Shown in pieces: positions 28,003 through 36,722 of a DNA stretch of 64,000 nt. The translations under genes were made by a program, and so were the position numbers. The stretch covers positions 168,148 through 232,147 of the forward strand of contig NZ_NOYD01000029.1 of the NCBI RefSeq assembly GCF_002258315.1, in the 5' to 3' direction. The notes under the pieces are model-generated. The model did not search any database and was not told the origin of the DNA. It saw only the letters and a program-made list of their open reading frames with translations. Each line of letters begins with the position of its first letter. The first letter of the stretch is position 1. This DNA is from Rhodococcus sp. 06-462-5. GTDB taxonomy: Bacteria > Actinomycetota > Actinomycetes > Mycobacteriales > Mycobacteriaceae.

Positions 28003-29561
28003 GCCCAGTCCGCAAGAACACCAACGGACGGATCCTGTTCGTGGGATCCGGGCCGGGTGACCCGGCTCTGCTCACGGTCCGGGCACGGGAAGTGCTCGGA
28101 GCGGCCGAGCTCGCATTCACCGATCCCGACGTCGACAAGGGCGTCACCGCCCTGGTCGGTGCCGACGTTCCGCGTGACCCGGAGACGGGCGAGAACGGTG
28201 TCGAGGTTCGTCCGGCACTCGGCGAACCGGCCGAGGTCGCCAAAACGCTTCTCGCCGAAGCCAAGAACGGCCACGATGTGGTTCGCCTGGTCTCCGGTGA
28301 TCCGCTCACGACCGACTCGGTGATCGCCGAGGTCAGCGCCGTCGCCCGCACACACGTGCCGTTCGAGGTGCTGCCCGGCCTGCCGTCGGGGTCGGCCGTC
28401 CCCAGCTACGCCGGAATGGCACTCGGCTCGGGCCACACCGAGGCCGACGTCCGGGGCGAGGTCGACTGGGCAGCACTCGCTGCTGCTCCCGGCCCGCTGG
28501 TACTGCACGCGACATCGGGTCACCTGGCCGAAACCGCCAGTGCCCTCGTCGAACACGGCCTGGCACCGCAGACGCCCGCAGCCATCACAGTCCGCGGCAC
28601 CACCCGTCAGCAGCGGACCGTCGAGGCCACCCTCGCCACCCTCAACGACGCGGGATCCGAGCTCGTCGGATCGCTCGTCGTCACCGTGGGCAAGGTCGTC
28701 TCGGGCCGAAACAAGATGTCCTGGTGGGAATCTCGCGCACTGTACGGCTGGACCGTGCTGGTGCCGCGCACCAAGGACCAGGCCGGGGAGATGAGCGATC
28801 GACTCGTCACCCACGGAGCCATCCCCATCGAGGTCCCGACCATCGCCGTCGAGCCCCCGCGCAGCCCGGCCCAGATGGAACGCTCCGTCAAGGGCCTGGT
28901 CGACGGCCGCTACCAGTGGGTCGTCTTCACCTCCACCAACGCCGTTCGCGCCGTGTGGGAGAAGTTCGAGGAGTTCGGTCTGGACGCTCGCGCGTTCTCC
29001 GGCGTCAAGATCGCCTGTGTCGGTGAGGCAACCGCGGCGAAGGTGCGCTCGTTCGGCATCAACCCCGAACTCGTGCCGTCGGGTGAGCAGAGCTCACTGG
29101 GACTGCTCGAGGACTTCCCGCCGTACGACGAGGTCTTCGACCCGGTCAACCGAGTTCTCCTGCCGCGCGCCGACATCGCCACCGAAACGCTCGCCGAGGG
29201 CCTGCGCGAGCGGGGCTGGGAGATCGACGACGTCACCGCGTACCGCACCGTTCGGGCAGCACCGCCCCCCGCCGAGACCCGCGAGATGATCAAGACCGGC
29301 GGCTTCGACGCAGTGTGCTTCACGTCGAGCTCCACCGTCCGGAACCTGGTCGGCATCGCCGGAAAGCCGCACGCGCGCACGCTCGTTGCATGCATCGGCC
29401 CCAAGACCGCCGAGACGGCCGTCGAATTCGGTCTGCGCGTGGACGTGCAGCCCGAGTCGGCGCAGGTCGGACCGCTGGTCGAGGCTCTCGCCGAGCACGC
29501 GGCTCGCCTGCGAGCCGAGGGCGCACTGCCTCCGCCGCGCAAGAAGTCCCGCCGCCGCTAG
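27999..29561 (+). CDS. hemD: Fused uroporphyrinogen-III methyltransferase-like / uroporphyrinogen-III synthase
   Basis: A 520-residue two-domain protein. Residues 15-235 are a SUMT/CobA-like tetrapyrrole methylase domain: FVGSGPGDPALLTVRAREVLGAAE near the start, VVRLVSGDPLTTDS near 90. Residues 245-500 are the HemD fold that closes and inverts ring D: VPRTKDQAGEMSDRLVTHG, WVVFTSTNAV near 307 and AVCFTSSSTVRNLVG near 433. The fusion is normal in actinobacteria. ATG 27999 has GGAG eight to eleven bases upstream. Confidence 0.92.
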   Translation: MSPVRKNTNGRILFVGSGPGDPALLTVRAREVLGAAELAFTDPDVDKGVTALVGADVPRDPETGENGVEVRPALGEPAEVAKTLLAEAKNGHDVVRLVSGDPLTTDSVIAEVSAVARTHVPFEVLPGLPSGSAVPSYAGMALGSGHTEADVRGEVDWAALAAAPGPLVLHATSGHLAETASALVEHGLAPQTPAAITVRGTTRQQRTVEATLATLNDAGSELVGSLVVTVGKVVSGRNKMSWWESRALYGWTVLVPRTKDQAGEMSDRLVTHGAIPIEVPTIAVEPPRSPAQMERSVKGLVDGRYQWVVFTSTNAVRAVWEKFEEFGLDARAFSGVKIACVGEATAAKVRSFGINPELVPSGEQSSLGLLEDFPPYDEVFDPVNRVLLPRADIATETLAEGLRERGWEIDDVTAYRTVRAAPPPAETREMIKTGGFDAVCFTSSSTVRNLVGIAGKPHARTLVACIGPKTAETAVEFGLRVDVQPESAQVGPLVEALAEHAARLRAEGALPPPRKKSRRR

Positions 29562-29597
29562 AACCAGCGGAGGCACACCGGTCCGTAAGGAGTTCGC

Positions 29598-30572
29598 TTG
29601 TTCCCCACCGACCGTCCTCGACGCCTGCGCCGTACCCCGGCACTGCGTCGACTCGTGGCCGAGACCTCGCTCGAGGCACGGCATCTGGTGCTGCCGATGT
29701 TCGTGGCCGATGGCATCACCGAGCCTCGGGCGATCAGCTCGATGCCCGGGGTCTACCAACACACGCTGGATTCGCTGAGCGCCGCCGCCGCAGAAGCGGT
29801 CGCGGCAGGCGTCGGCGGCGTCATGTTGTTCGGGGTACCGAGGCCCGAGGACAAGGACGAGACCGGCTCGGGTGCAACCGACCCGGACGGAATTCTCAAT
29901 CGGGGTCTGGCGCGGCTGAAGGCCGACCTCGGAGATTCGACGGTCATCATGGCCGATACCTGCCTGGACGAGTTCACCTCGCACGGGCACTGCGGAGTCC
30001 TGGGCGAGAACGGTTCCATCGACAACGACGCCACCCTGCTGCGCTACGTGGATATGGCCGTCGCGCAGGCGGATTCCGGTGCGCACCTGCTCGGACCGAG
30101 CGGGATGATGGACGGACAGGTCGGGGCCATCCGCGCCGGACTCGACGCTGCCGGCCACGTCGAGGTCGGTCAGCTGGCGTATTCGGCGAAGTACGCCTCG
30201 GCCTTCTACGGCCCGTTTCGCGAAGCAGTGGGGTCCTCGTTGCAGGGCGATCGCCGGACGTACCAGCAGGATGCGGCGAACCGCCGCGAGGCCACCCACG
30301 AGGTGGAACTCGATCTCGCCGAGGGTGCCGACATGGTGATGGTCAAGCCGGCGATGTCGTACCTCGATATTCTTCGCGACGTCGCCGAGATGTCACCGGT
30401 TCCGGTTGCGGCGTATCAGATCTCCGGGGAATATGCCATGATCACCGCCGCCGCTCAGAACGGGTGGATCGACCGCGACGCAGCGGTGCTGGAATCGCTC
30501 GTCGGCATTCGACGCGCCGGTGCCGATGTCGTACTGACCTATTGGGCTACCGAAGTGGCGGGCTGGTTGTGA
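29598..30572 (+). CDS. hemB: Delta-aminolevulinic acid dehydratase (porphobilinogen synthase)
   Basis: A 324-residue enzyme condensing two ALA molecules. The start is TTG 29598, with AAGGAG five bases upstream at 29588-29593. Active-site lysines are in YSAKYASAFYGPF near residue 197 and MVKPAMSYLD near 252. ADTCLDEFTSHGHCG near 117 is the metal-region loop; its cysteines are fewer than in strict zinc enzymes, so magnesium dependence is likely. The stop overlaps the next gene by GTGA. Confidence 0.94.
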   Translation: MFPTDRPRRLRRTPALRRLVAETSLEARHLVLPMFVADGITEPRAISSMPGVYQHTLDSLSAAAAEAVAAGVGGVMLFGVPRPEDKDETGSGATDPDGILNRGLARLKADLGDSTVIMADTCLDEFTSHGHCGVLGENGSIDNDATLLRYVDMAVAQADSGAHLLGPSGMMDGQVGAIRAGLDAAGHVEVGQLAYSAKYASAFYGPFREAVGSSLQGDRRTYQQDAANRREATHEVELDLAEGADMVMVKPAMSYLDILRDVAEMSPVPVAAYQISGEYAMITAAAQNGWIDRDAAVLESLVGIRRAGADVVLTYWATEVAGWL

Positions 30573-31207
30573 ACGAATTTCCTCCGAACAACAACCCGGA
30601 CGGCAACAACCCCGACAGCAACAGGCCGGGTAACCCACCGCCGCAGCCGGATTGGCAGCGCTGGGAGATGGAGCACGGCTTTCCGCAGACAGGACCGGAG
30701 CCCCCGCCGACCCCGCGTCCGGCGCCCGTCGACGTAGAGACCGCACGCCACCTGTGGTGGGGAGTGGCGCTGATCGGGGCGCTCTCGGCGCTGTTCTCGG
30801 TGTGGACACTGTTCGGGGCGCGCGAGGAATTCGCGCAGTCCCTGCTCGACGACCTCGCAGCGCAGGACGCAGCCGCCGACATGACGGTGGAGTCAACGCA
30901 GTCGATGGTGACGGTGATGCTCGTCGTCACGGTGTTCGTCGTACTCGGTTTCGGGGCGCTGTTCCTGTTCTGGGTAAAGCGGATGCGCGCAGGCAAGATG
31001 TGGGCGCGCATGCTGCTCACCATCATCGGATCGTTCACCGTGTTCACGATGATCCTCGAACTGTTCGCCATCGCGTCGAGCGCAGGTGCGATGAACATCG
31101 TGATGAGTGTGCTCGGGATCGGCCAGGGAGTGCTGGCCGCCGGCGCGATCTACCTGATGCACCGTCGGGAATCCAACGAATACTTCGTCGCTTCGGGACG
31201 GCGGTAG
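30569..31207 (+). CDS. Membrane protein with Asn/Pro-rich N-terminus (Rv0513-like)
   Basis: A 212-residue protein. The first 60 residues are Asn/Pro-rich and disordered. Four hydrophobic helices follow at about residues 68-90, 110-135, 145-168 and 172-192. GTG 30569 overlaps the hemB stop, so it belongs to the hem operon, matching the position of a mycobacterial membrane protein. No catalytic motif is visible. Confidence 0.7.
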   Translation: MNEFPPNNNPDGNNPDSNRPGNPPPQPDWQRWEMEHGFPQTGPEPPPTPRPAPVDVETARHLWWGVALIGALSALFSVWTLFGAREEFAQSLLDDLAAQDAAADMTVESTQSMVTVMLVVTVFVVLGFGALFLFWVKRMRAGKMWARMLLTIIGSFTVFTMILELFAIASSAGAMNIVMSVLGIGQGVLAAGAIYLMHRRESNEYFVASGRR

Positions 31208-31304
31208 TTTTCAGAACTCGATAATTCCGGGCGTGTTCGAGGCTGCGGTACGGGCCGTGTGACTAGCATCACTCTCGATATCGTCTCGAGTGATCGGAAC
31301 CGAC

Positions 31305-31478
31305 ATGGCAGAGCACACCCCTGCAGCAGCGAGCATCACGCAGCCGACCGCAGCACCGGCCGTCGATCGCGAGCCCTGTCCCGCCGAGAGCGGTCGCCCC
31401 GGCTGGGCCCTGCTCGGGCTGTTGCTCGCCGTCTCGGCTGCCATCGCAATCATGGCGCTGGGCATTTCTGCAGGCTGA
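31305..31478 (+). CDS. Small single-pass membrane protein
   Basis: A 57-residue protein: about 30 Ala/Thr/Pro-rich residues, then one hydrophobic helix (WALLGLLLAVSAAIAIMALGI) to the C-terminus. ATG 31305 is used; GTG 31290 is possible. The gene lies alone in a 330-base stretch between two larger membrane-protein genes. Unrecognised; probably real because the composition is that of a tail-anchored protein. Confidence 0.5.
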   Translation: MAEHTPAAASITQPTAAPAVDREPCPAESGRPGWALLGLLLAVSAAIAIMALGISAG

Positions 31479-31539
31479 GCGCGTCGCGTCGGTACGCAAT
31501 CTCTGCCGGCCGAACGCACGGCTCGCCCACGGTGGCAGG

Positions 31540-31989
31540 ATGTCTGGCGTGAGCGCAGACACCGACGCACCGATCGCCCGGCCCCGTGTGGTTTCCGTCG
31601 CCTACTGGCTGTGGTTGGCCTCGGCGGTGCTGCTGATCGTGGTGTGCATGATCGCCCTGACGCTCCCCGCCGACCAGATCCGCGCGTCGTTCACCACCGG
31701 CGGTGCGACGGACGAGCAGATCGATTCCTTCTTGACGGTCTTTCGTGGACTCGGCGTGATCTTCGGTGTGGTCGGGCTGGCCGTCGGCCTGATGTCGGGC
31801 CCGGTTCGTGGCGGAGACCGCAGGTTCCGACGCGCTCTGGTGGCGCTGTCCGGAGCCGTCGCGCTGCTGTTGACGTTCGCCGCGCTGGTGTTTCCGTTCG
31901 TGCTGCTGGTGATCACGGTCGCGTTGGTGGTCGCGGCCGTTCTGGTCTACCGGCCGTCGGCGCGGGAGTGGTTCGTCCGTGAGCAGTGA
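31540..31989 (+). CDS. Four-helix small membrane protein
   Basis: A 149-residue protein with hydrophobic helices at about 20-42, 69-86, 101-120 and 120-138, and a short cytosolic C-terminus. Start ATG 31540 or GTG 31549. The stop overlaps the next gene, and three membrane-protein genes (31540-32727) run overlapping into csoR, so they look like one operon. Function unknown. Confidence 0.65.
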   Translation: MSGVSADTDAPIARPRVVSVAYWLWLASAVLLIVVCMIALTLPADQIRASFTTGGATDEQIDSFLTVFRGLGVIFGVVGLAVGLMSGPVRGGDRRFRRALVALSGAVALLLTFAALVFPFVLLVITVALVVAAVLVYRPSAREWFVREQ

Positions 31990-32479
31990 GATGAGTAGCG
32001 AGACCCCCACCGACGACCCCGTGCTCTTCCACGAGCCCGGTGGGCGATGGCGCATGCTCGCCTGGGGACCGGTGTTCTGCCTCGTGGTTCTCGCGGTCGA
32101 ACTCGCATCCGGACCGGTGATCCACTGGTTCGCTCTCGCTCTCTTCTCGCTGATTCTCGTCGGTCTCACGTACGTCCAGCTGCGCGCCGCGCGGATGCAC
32201 GTCAGCGTGGAACTCACCACCCGTCGGCTGCGCCAGGGAACCGAGACCGTCGACCTCGACGAGATCGACGACATTCTGCCGCCTGCCGAGTACGCCGACG
32301 GCGAATACGAGCCGAAGAAGTGGGAGACCGCGCGAGTACTCGGAGAGCTGTCCGGTGTCCCGCGCAAACGTCACGGCATCGGGCTGCGTCTGGTGGGCGG
32401 CGGACTGGTGCAGGCGTGGGCGAAGGACGACGACGGGTTGCGTGCGGCTCTCGAAACGGCCAAGCGGGAGTACCTGTGA
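31979..32479 (+). CDS. Two-helix membrane protein with cytosolic C-terminal domain
   Basis: A 166-residue protein. Two hydrophobic helices at about residues 27-70 form a hairpin. They are followed by a soluble domain with a short beta-rich stretch (VELTTRRLRQGTETVDLDEIDDILP) that reads like a PH-like or DUF3093-type membrane protein; I cannot confirm the family. GTG 31979 overlaps the previous gene by 11 bases; ATG 31991 is an alternative. GTGA links it to the next gene. Confidence 0.65.
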   Translation: MSSEMSSETPTDDPVLFHEPGGRWRMLAWGPVFCLVVLAVELASGPVIHWFALALFSLILVGLTYVQLRAARMHVSVELTTRRLRQGTETVDLDEIDDILPPAEYADGEYEPKKWETARVLGELSGVPRKRHGIGLRLVGGGLVQAWAKDDDGLRAALETAKREYL

Positions 32480-32727
32480 GGAAGTCCCTCGGGTGGGCGG
32501 AGTTGGCGCTGGCTCTGCTCGCGGTGATCGGAGCTGTGGCGTGCTGGAACGCAGGCGTGCGCACCACCGAGTTTCCCGCGGTTCCCGATGTGTCCCCGGC
32601 GTATTCGGGGACGTTCTACTCGGGGTCCTGGATCGCGCTGGCCGCTCTGGCCGCCGTCGTGGCCGGACTGCTGATGGTCGACGGCGTTCGTCGAGTCGTG
32701 TCGAGGGGTGCACCCCCTACCGGGTAG
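32476..32727 (+). CDS. Small two-helix membrane protein upstream of csoR
   Basis: An 83-residue protein with helices at about 7-27 and 54-75 joined by a polar extracytoplasmic loop. GTG 32476 overlaps the preceding stop. Its last codons lie inside the CsoR-type palindrome at 32714-32730, so copper control of csoR acts across the end of this gene. Function unknown. Confidence 0.65.
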   Translation: MRKSLGWAELALALLAVIGAVACWNAGVRTTEFPAVPDVSPAYSGTFYSGSWIALAALAAVVAGLLMVDGVRRVVSRGAPPTG

Positions 32728-32730
32728 GGG
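32714..32730. promoter_or_regulatory. CsoR-type operator
   Basis: CCCCTACC-G-GGTAGGGG is a perfect 8+1+8 palindrome ending 13 bases before the csoR start, flanked on the right by GTAT. It is the GC-rich TACCCC/GGGGTA type expected for CsoR-family repressors, so autoregulation by copper is likely. Confidence 0.75.
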
Positions 32731-32743
32731 TATGGTTGGCGGT

Positions 32744-33025
32744 ATGAGCAGCTACAGCGCCGAGCAGGACGACCTGTTGAAGCGATTGCGTCGTATCGAG
32801 GGCCAGGTGGCCGGGATATCGAGAATGGTCGCAGACGATCGCTATTGCATCGACGTCCTCACCCAGGTGTCCGCGGTGACCAAGGCGCTGCAGTCGGTCT
32901 CGTTGAAGCTGCTCGACGCCCACCTCGCTGGATGCGTCGTGGAGGCCGCGAAACACGGCGGACCCGAGGCGGACGCGAAAGTGAAAGAGGCCTCCGAGGC
33001 CATCGCCCGCCTGGTTCGTTCCTGA
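32744..33025 (+). CDS. csoR: CsoR-family copper-sensing repressor
   Basis: A 93-residue all-helical DNA-binding protein. RLRRIEGQVAGISRMVADDRYCIDVLTQ opens the family signature. The Cys-His-Cys copper ligands are all present: Cys in RYCID near residue 37, His in LDAHLAGCV near 61 and Cys near 65. This supports copper, not formaldehyde or nickel, as effector. A palindromic operator precedes it and a CopZ-like chaperone follows; no CopA ATPase is next to them in this window. Confidence 0.9.
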   Translation: MSSYSAEQDDLLKRLRRIEGQVAGISRMVADDRYCIDVLTQVSAVTKALQSVSLKLLDAHLAGCVVEAAKHGGPEADAKVKEASEAIARLVRS

Positions 33026-33040
33026 CTTAAGAGGGGAAGA

Positions 33041-33250
33041 TTGACGATGCAGACGACATATTCGGTCGAGGGCATGACGTGCGGGCATTGCGCCGCATCG
33101 GTGAGAGAAGAAGTATCGGAGATCTCGGGAGTCACCGGCGTCGACGTCGATGTGAATTCCGGTGCGGTCGTGGTGAGCAGCGATTCGACGCTCGACACCG
33201 CGACGGTGGATGCCGCAGTCACCGAAGCCGGGTATCGACTGGTGTCCTGA
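33041..33250 (+). CDS. CopZ-like heavy-metal-associated domain protein
   Basis: A 69-residue single-domain copper chaperone with the metal site GMTCGHCAASV near residue 13 and the ferredoxin-like beta-alpha-beta-beta-alpha-beta pattern ending AVTEAGYRLV. TTG 33041 follows GAGGGG by four bases; ATG 33047 is the alternative start. It should carry Cu(I) to a partner, usually a CopA ATPase, which is absent here, or to CsoR. Confidence 0.88.
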   Translation: MTMQTTYSVEGMTCGHCAASVREEVSEISGVTGVDVDVNSGAVVVSSDSTLDTATVDAAVTEAGYRLVS

Positions 33251-33331
33251 CACGCTCGGTCGGTGGTTCGGAAGTCGCGAAAACGGTGATACCGGAAAAA
33301 TGGGACTCACCGAACACCGTCAGGAGCGCTC

Positions 33332-34546
33332 GTGAAGAAATCGGCCACCGGAGCAGCCGTCATCGCCGTGAGTGTCGCGCTGGTAGCGGCCTGTTCGGCG
33401 GACACCACCGAACAGGGCAGTAGCGCAGAGCCGACCGGGTCGTCCGCGACCACGTCGTCGCAGAGCTCGTCCGAAGCTGCTCCCTCGCCGGACGCGCCTG
33501 CCGGGCCGCTGCCGAACCTGTCGGTCACCACCGTGCTCGACGGCCTCGACAAACCGTGGGATGTGGTGGTTGCTCCCGATGGAACGGTGCTGACGGGGGA
33601 ACGCTCCGGCCGGTTCGTCATCCGCGACTCCGCGGGAGTCCAGCGTGAACTGAACGCGGACCTCGGCGATCTCTACGCCGCCGGTGAGACCGGACTGATG
33701 GGAATCGCACTGGCCACCGATTTCGCCGCGTCGCGAACGGTCTACACCTGTCAGGGTGTGCGCGGCGACGCGGGAAACAACATCGGCGTGATGTCCTGGA
33801 CCGTGGACCCGGAGTGGACGGGTCTGACGCGCACCGGCACTCTCGTCGACGACATTCCGGTCGCCGACGGCGGGCGTCACGGTGGCTGCCGCATCCTCGC
33901 TCACCCCGACGGCACGCTGTACATCGGCACCGGGGACACTGCGAGCCCCACTGTTCCCCAGGATCGAAACTCGCTGGGCGGCAAGGTATTACACGTCAAC
34001 GCAGACGGTACCGCCGCGGCCGACGCGCCGGATCGCATCTTCACTCTCGGGCATCGCAATGTGCAGGGACTGGCGATCCGCCCCGGAACCGACCAGATCT
34101 TCGAGGTCGAGCAGGGGACGAGCCGAGACGACGAGCTGAACCTGTTGGTGCCGGGCGGCAACTACGGTTATCGCCCCGATCGACGGTCGTCGGTCTACGA
34201 CGAATCGGTCCCCATGACCGACCCCGATCGGGTTCCCGGTGCCCTGCCCGCAGTGTGGAGTTCGGGTGATCCGACCATTGCCACCCCCGACGTCACGTTC
34301 ACCGACGGTGAGCAGTGGGGCTCCTGGAGCGGTGCCGCGGTGATCTCGAGTCAGCAGGGCGAGAAGCTCGTCTTCCTGGCGTTGTCGGAGGACGGAACCG
34401 AGTACGTCGCCGAGGCGGAGGCGCTGGACGGCACCTACGGCAGGCTGCGTTCGCTCACCCCCTTCGGAAGCGACGGCGGCTTCCTGCTCACCACCGACAA
34501 CGGATCCGACGATCAGGTACTGCTCGTCACTCCCGAGGTCGGCTGA
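33332..34546 (+). CDS. Lipoprotein PQQ-type glucose/sorbosone dehydrogenase
   Basis: A 404-residue six-bladed beta-propeller of the GSDH family, oxidising aldose sugars with PQQ. The signal peptide ends in a lipobox VAACS, then a 40-residue Ser/Thr linker. Conserved blocks are VLDGLDKPWDVVVAPDG, ETGLMGIALATDF, GGRHGGCRILAHPDGTLYIGTGD and GHRNVQGLAIRPG, with EVEQG and GGNYGYRPD near the end. It is anchored to the outer face of the membrane. The next gene is a close paralog lacking the lipobox. No PQQ-synthesis gene is in the window, so cofactor source is unknown. Confidence 0.8.
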   Translation: MKKSATGAAVIAVSVALVAACSADTTEQGSSAEPTGSSATTSSQSSSEAAPSPDAPAGPLPNLSVTTVLDGLDKPWDVVVAPDGTVLTGERSGRFVIRDSAGVQRELNADLGDLYAAGETGLMGIALATDFAASRTVYTCQGVRGDAGNNIGVMSWTVDPEWTGLTRTGTLVDDIPVADGGRHGGCRILAHPDGTLYIGTGDTASPTVPQDRNSLGGKVLHVNADGTAAADAPDRIFTLGHRNVQGLAIRPGTDQIFEVEQGTSRDDELNLLVPGGNYGYRPDRRSSVYDESVPMTDPDRVPGALPAVWSSGDPTIATPDVTFTDGEQWGSWSGAAVISSQQGEKLVFLALSEDGTEYVAEAEALDGTYGRLRSLTPFGSDGGFLLTTDNGSDDQVLLVTPEVG

Positions 34547-34733
34547 ACCGAGGTTGCCGTCTCCCACGCGTGATCGGCAATTCGGTCAGCGTGTGACCTG
34601 GGACTGCTGTCAACTCCTGTTGCTGCCGGGTAACGAATTGCCTCGTGAGTCGGCGAGCCGCCTCCTGATTGTGTTTAAGATCATGTGATACCGGTCATAT
34701 CGGGCCGATCGCGGATCGTCGTCAGGAGTGTGG

Positions 34734-35912
34734 ATGAACAAGCTGGTGTCCAGTTCCGGAGTGATCGCGGCCAGCGTCCTCCTGACGCTTGCCGGTACGA
34801 CCACCGCGACGGCGCAGGCCGATCCGCTTCCCGATCTGACGGTCACCACGGTGCTCGACGGACTCGCGAAGCCGTGGGATGCGGTGGTCGCGCCGGACGG
34901 AACGGTGCTGACCGGTGAGCGCGCCGGGCGGTTCGTGATCCGCGACGTCGGCGGGGCCACCCGCGAGCTCGCCGCGGACCTCGACGACCTGTACGCGTCC
35001 GGCGAGACGGGCCTGATGGGCATTGCCCTCGCGACGGACTTCGAAGCGTCCAGAACCATCTACACGTGCCAGGGCGTGCAGGGCAGTGGCGGTGGCGGCA
35101 CCGGTAGCGCCGGAACCGGAAGTGCGGGCGGTGGCAGCGACAACCACATCGCCGTGCTCTCGTGGACCGTCGACCCGGGGTGGACGGCTCTGACGCGCAC
35201 CGGCACCCTCGTCGACGACATTCCCGTCGCCGACGGCGGACGCCACGGCGGCTGCCGAATTCTGGCTCATCCCGACGGCACCCTGTACGTCGGCACCGGA
35301 GACACCGCGACGCCGACGGTTCCGCAGGATCGGAACTCGTTGGGCGGCAAGGTTCTGCACATCAACGCCGACGGTTCCGCCGCGGCTGGTTCACCGGATC
35401 GCATCTTCACTCTGGGACATCGGAACGTGCAGGGGTTGGCGATTCGGCCCGGCACCGGTCAGATCTACGAGGTGGAGCAGGGCACGACCCGAGACGACGA
35501 GCTGAACCTGCTGGTGCCCGGCGGCAACTACGGATACCGTCCCGATCGACTCCCGTTCATCTACGACGAGTCGGTACCGATGACCGATCCCACCCGCGTG
35601 CCCGGTGCACTCGCCGCCGTGTGGAGCTCGGGTAGTCCCACCATCGCCACGCCCGGTCTGACCTTCGCGAACGGCGCGGGATGGGGCTCCTGGAACGGGG
35701 CCGCGGTGATATCGAGTCAGCAGGGCGAGAAGCTGACGTTTCTGAAGCTGTCCGAGGACGGTACGGAGTACGTCGACGAGGCCGACGCCCTGGTGGGTAC
35801 GTACGGTCGACTGCGCTCGCTCACCAGCTTCGGCGACGACGGCGCATTCCTGCTGACCACCGACAACGGATCGGACGACAAGGTTCTGCTCGTCACCCCC
35901 GCTGCCGACTGA
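34734..35912 (+). CDS. Secreted PQQ-type glucose/sorbosone dehydrogenase (tandem paralog)
   Basis: A 392-residue paralog of the upstream protein, about 75-80% identical by eye over the propeller. It has a cleavable Sec signal (ASVLLTLAGTTTATAQA) and no lipobox, so it should be released or wall-associated. A Gly/Ser-rich insert of about 20 residues (GSGGGGTGSAGTGSAGGG) sits after YTCQGV. ATG 34734 is preferred over GTG 34728 because AGGAG is seven bases upstream of it. The stop touches the start of the cyclase gene (TGATG). Confidence 0.8.
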   Translation: MNKLVSSSGVIAASVLLTLAGTTTATAQADPLPDLTVTTVLDGLAKPWDAVVAPDGTVLTGERAGRFVIRDVGGATRELAADLDDLYASGETGLMGIALATDFEASRTIYTCQGVQGSGGGGTGSAGTGSAGGGSDNHIAVLSWTVDPGWTALTRTGTLVDDIPVADGGRHGGCRILAHPDGTLYVGTGDTATPTVPQDRNSLGGKVLHINADGSAAAGSPDRIFTLGHRNVQGLAIRPGTGQIYEVEQGTTRDDELNLLVPGGNYGYRPDRLPFIYDESVPMTDPTRVPGALAAVWSSGSPTIATPGLTFANGAGWGSWNGAAVISSQQGEKLTFLKLSEDGTEYVDEADALVGTYGRLRSLTSFGDDGAFLLTTDNGSDDKVLLVTPAAD

Positions 35913-36709
35913 TGTGCGGCCCCGAGGTCATCGACACGGTTCACCGCAGAATCGGACGTAGGGCGCTGTTCGGCTCGTTGGGGGCCGCCGCGTTGACCGT
36001 TGCGACGGCCGGAGCGGTGCGCGCCGAACCCGTTGCGGCGTCGGCGCTTCCGGCGGGCCGACTCATCGACCTGACCCACACCCTGAGCCCGACGTTTCCG
36101 GTGTGGCCGGGCAGCGAACCGTTCTCGATGCGGCCGGTCGCCGCCTACGAGTTGGGCGGCTTCCTGGTGAACAAGTTGTCGTACTGGGAGCACACTGGCA
36201 CGCACATCGATGCTCCGGCGCACCGCATTCGTGGCGGTGCGACGGCCGACATCCTGCCCCTGGAGGATTTGATCGCCCCGCTGGTCGTGGTGGACATCTC
36301 GGCTCGGGCCGCGTCCGATCCAGAGGCCGTGGTGACGACCGAGGACATCGCGCAATGGGAGCGCGAGCACGGCCGAATACCCGACCGCGCGTTGGTGGTG
36401 ATGCACAGTGGCTGGCAGAACAGGCTGGCCGAGCGCGCGGCACCCGGGTTCGGCGGCGACGCGGCGCAGATGCTGGTACGCGAGCGGGGCATCGTCGGAA
36501 TCGGAGTCGACACACTGAGCCTCGACCGGATGAACGACCGCGAATATCCTGCGCACACAGCGGTTCTCGGGGCAGGTCGATACGGAGTCGAGGCACTGGC
36601 GAACCTGGATGCAGTGCCCCCGGCAGGGGCGACGGTCGTCGTCGGCGCACCGAAGCACGCGGGCGCGACCGGCGGTCCCTGCCGGGTCTTCGCAATAATT
36701 CCCGGCTGA
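35912..36709 (+). CDS. Probably exported cyclase-family (metal-dependent hydrolase) protein
   Basis: A 265-residue protein of the cyclase/kynurenine-formamidase-like family. HTGTHIDAPAH near residue 89 is the HxGTHxDxPxH metal site, and LVVMHSGWQNR and VGIGVDTLSLD follow as in the family. The N-terminus reads RRIGRRALFGSLGAAALTVATAGAVRAEP, a twin-arginine-type signal, whereas most homologs are cytosolic. ATG 35912 overlaps the stop of the secreted sugar dehydrogenase by one base, suggesting a joint periplasmic or extracellular role such as handling lactones made by the dehydrogenases. That role is inference. Confidence 0.75.
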   Translation: MCGPEVIDTVHRRIGRRALFGSLGAAALTVATAGAVRAEPVAASALPAGRLIDLTHTLSPTFPVWPGSEPFSMRPVAAYELGGFLVNKLSYWEHTGTHIDAPAHRIRGGATADILPLEDLIAPLVVVDISARAASDPEAVVTTEDIAQWEREHGRIPDRALVVMHSGWQNRLAERAAPGFGGDAAQMLVRERGIVGIGVDTLSLDRMNDREYPAHTAVLGAGRYGVEALANLDAVPPAGATVVVGAPKHAGATGGPCRVFAIIPG

Positions 36710-36722
36710 ACCCGGCTACGCG

